This document shows positions 63,313-64,000 of a stretch of 64,000 nucleotides of DNA, piece by piece. Location: contig NZ_CDGG01000001.1 in the NCBI RefSeq assembly GCF_000821065.1, positions 186,001 to 250,000 on the forward strand, read 5' to 3'. A program made the position numbers and the translations under genes. This stretch comes from Oceanobacillus oncorhynchi. Its GTDB lineage: Bacteria > Bacillota > Bacilli > Bacillales > Amphibacillaceae. The notes under the pieces were generated by a model, which was given only the letters and a program-made list of their open reading frames with translations, made no database searches and had not been told where the DNA came from. The stretch's first letter is position 1. Each line of letters opens with the position of its first letter.

Positions 63313-63655
63313 TATCTCTTTTCAAAGGGACAACGGACTTTTTGCCCCGCTATTGATAATTATCATTTCAAGAAATAAATATAACTTATTTCATATTCGG
63401 CAAAAATAATTAAGAAGCTTTTACAACACGCTCCCATTCTCAGCCGTGTTATAATCAGACCAGCAAGGTGGGACTGTAACATGAATTTAGAAAAGCGGAT
63501 GAATGCGCGTTAACGTCGTTTATAAAAGCAAAATATTTATCAAATCTGATTAAACCGATATCAGAAGACGGAAGCAGTTAAAGATAATGGAGGGTGATGC
63601 TTTAGAATTGACGACCCGCATAAACCCAAAACAAAACACAGAAAGGACCTCTAAC
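63313..63655. other. Intergenic region upstream of cutC
   Basis: It holds the cutC promoter region. A short palindrome TGATAATTATCA (63354-63365) is visible. A ten-codon ATG frame at about 63480 is too short to support, and no other gene is seen. Confidence 0.4.
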
Positions 63656-64000
63656 ATGATAGAATGTATCGTTCAACATGCAGCAGATGCAAAAGAAGCT
63701 GAAAAGCTTGGTGTCACAAGATTAGAGCTGGTTTCGGCTATTGAATTAGGCGGCCTGACACCTTCTTATGGAACGGTCCACCACGTAATGAACAGCGTAG
63801 AAATACCTGTTCAAGTAATGATTAGACCGCATCCTTATGGATTTATGTATCGTGCAGAAGATAAATTGGCAATGAAAAAGGATATTTCTTTACTCTATGA
63901 GATGGGGTATAAGCGGATTGTAATTGGTGCGCTGACAGAACATAAAACAATAGATACTGTCTTTTTAGATGATTTATGCAGCCAATTCCCTGATTTGGAT
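63656..64000 (+). CDS. cutC: CutC-family protein (3' end outside window)
   Basis: 115 codons are visible and the frame is open at the right edge. The translation starts MIECIVQHAADAKEAEKLG, then TRLELVSAIELGGLTPSYG and VQVMIRPHPYGF, which are the conserved N-terminal stretches of the CutC TIM-barrel family. CutC was linked to copper homeostasis, though its catalytic role is uncertain. AAGGA lies eight bases before the ATG. Confidence 0.85.
   Translation, partial: MIECIVQHAADAKEAEKLGVTRLELVSAIELGGLTPSYGTVHHVMNSVEIPVQVMIRPHPYGFMYRAEDKLAMKKDISLLYEMGYKRIVIGALTEHKTIDTVFLDDLCSQFPDLD

Noticed and set aside
63354-63365. Fur-box-like palindrome TGATAATTATCA upstream of cutC
   Set aside because: It lacks the central bases of the 7-1-7 Fur consensus and no iron gene follows.

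Overview
The window is low-GC, densely packed bacterial DNA. Strong AGGAGG-type ribosome sites, frequent TTG/GTG starts, CcpA-type cre sites, PRD and ROK regulators and protein similarities all point to a Bacillaceae Firmicute, probably of the Oceanobacillus/Virgibacillus group; the genus is an inference and the species cannot be read from the sequence. No rRNA, tRNA, CRISPR array, phage module or replication origin was seen. It looks like a chromosomal 'catabolic island': a series of sugar, amino-sugar, amino-acid and phosphonate operons, each with its own regulator and mostly separated by clear intrinsic terminators, plus two complete insertion sequences.

Layout. 1-5481: a mannosylglycerate-type operon (PRD regulator, fructose-family PTS EIIA, EIIB, EIIC, GH38 alpha-mannosidase). 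5609-8651: an Xre-like regulator and a chemoreceptor with a possible sigma-D promoter. 8917-10944: CidR-like LysR regulator with cidAB. 11038-14609: manO and a mannose-family PTS (EIIAB, IIC, IID). 14778-15794: a Gfo/Idh/MocA oxidoreductase. 16296-23760: a nine-gene cluster of the EF_0829-EF_0839 type, with a PRD activator, amidohydrolase, small PRD protein, SFCGS protein, DUF4312, DUF4311 and DUF4310 proteins, a DgaE-like PLP ammonia-lyase and a KDGP aldolase. 23929-36230: a locus with ROK repressor, ROK kinase, NagB-like isomerase, PHP hydrolase, ABC transporter of the Fe3+/sugar-phosphate type, aldo-keto reductase and sugar isomerase, interrupted by a 1,546-bp IS4-family element. 36509-37192: MgtC-like protein. 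37676-40251: an IS21-family element. 40280-45278 (minus): transporter, N-succinylamino-acid racemase, GNAT acyltransferase, M20 hydrolase and RpiR regulator, which together fit a D- to L-amino-acid conversion pathway. 45672-48192: an unknown membrane protein and a zinc dehydrogenase. 48300-52149: alpha-glucoside PTS with GH4 phospho-alpha-glucosidase and RpiR-family regulator. 52385-56809: lipoprotein, penicillin-acylase-like enzyme and two small unknown proteins. 56873-63218: 2-aminoethylphosphonate uptake and degradation (DeoR-type regulator, ABC transporter, phnW, phnX). 63656-end: start of cutC.

How it works together. Most modules follow one plan: uptake (four PTS or PTS-like systems and two ABC systems with fused permeases), one or two pathway enzymes, and a local regulator that can sense the substrate or its phosphorylation state. 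The least understood module is 16296-23760. Its enzymes predict N-deacylation, beta-elimination of ammonia from an amino-sugar acid phosphate, and aldol cleavage to pyruvate and glyceraldehyde 3-phosphate, but its transporter genes belong only to DUF families. No separate sugar-acid kinase is visible there, so a PTS-like phosphorylating transporter is a reasonable hypothesis. The second candidate is the ROK/PHP/ABC locus, which the IS4 element hides by splitting it; similar operator-like sequences lie on both sides of the insertion.
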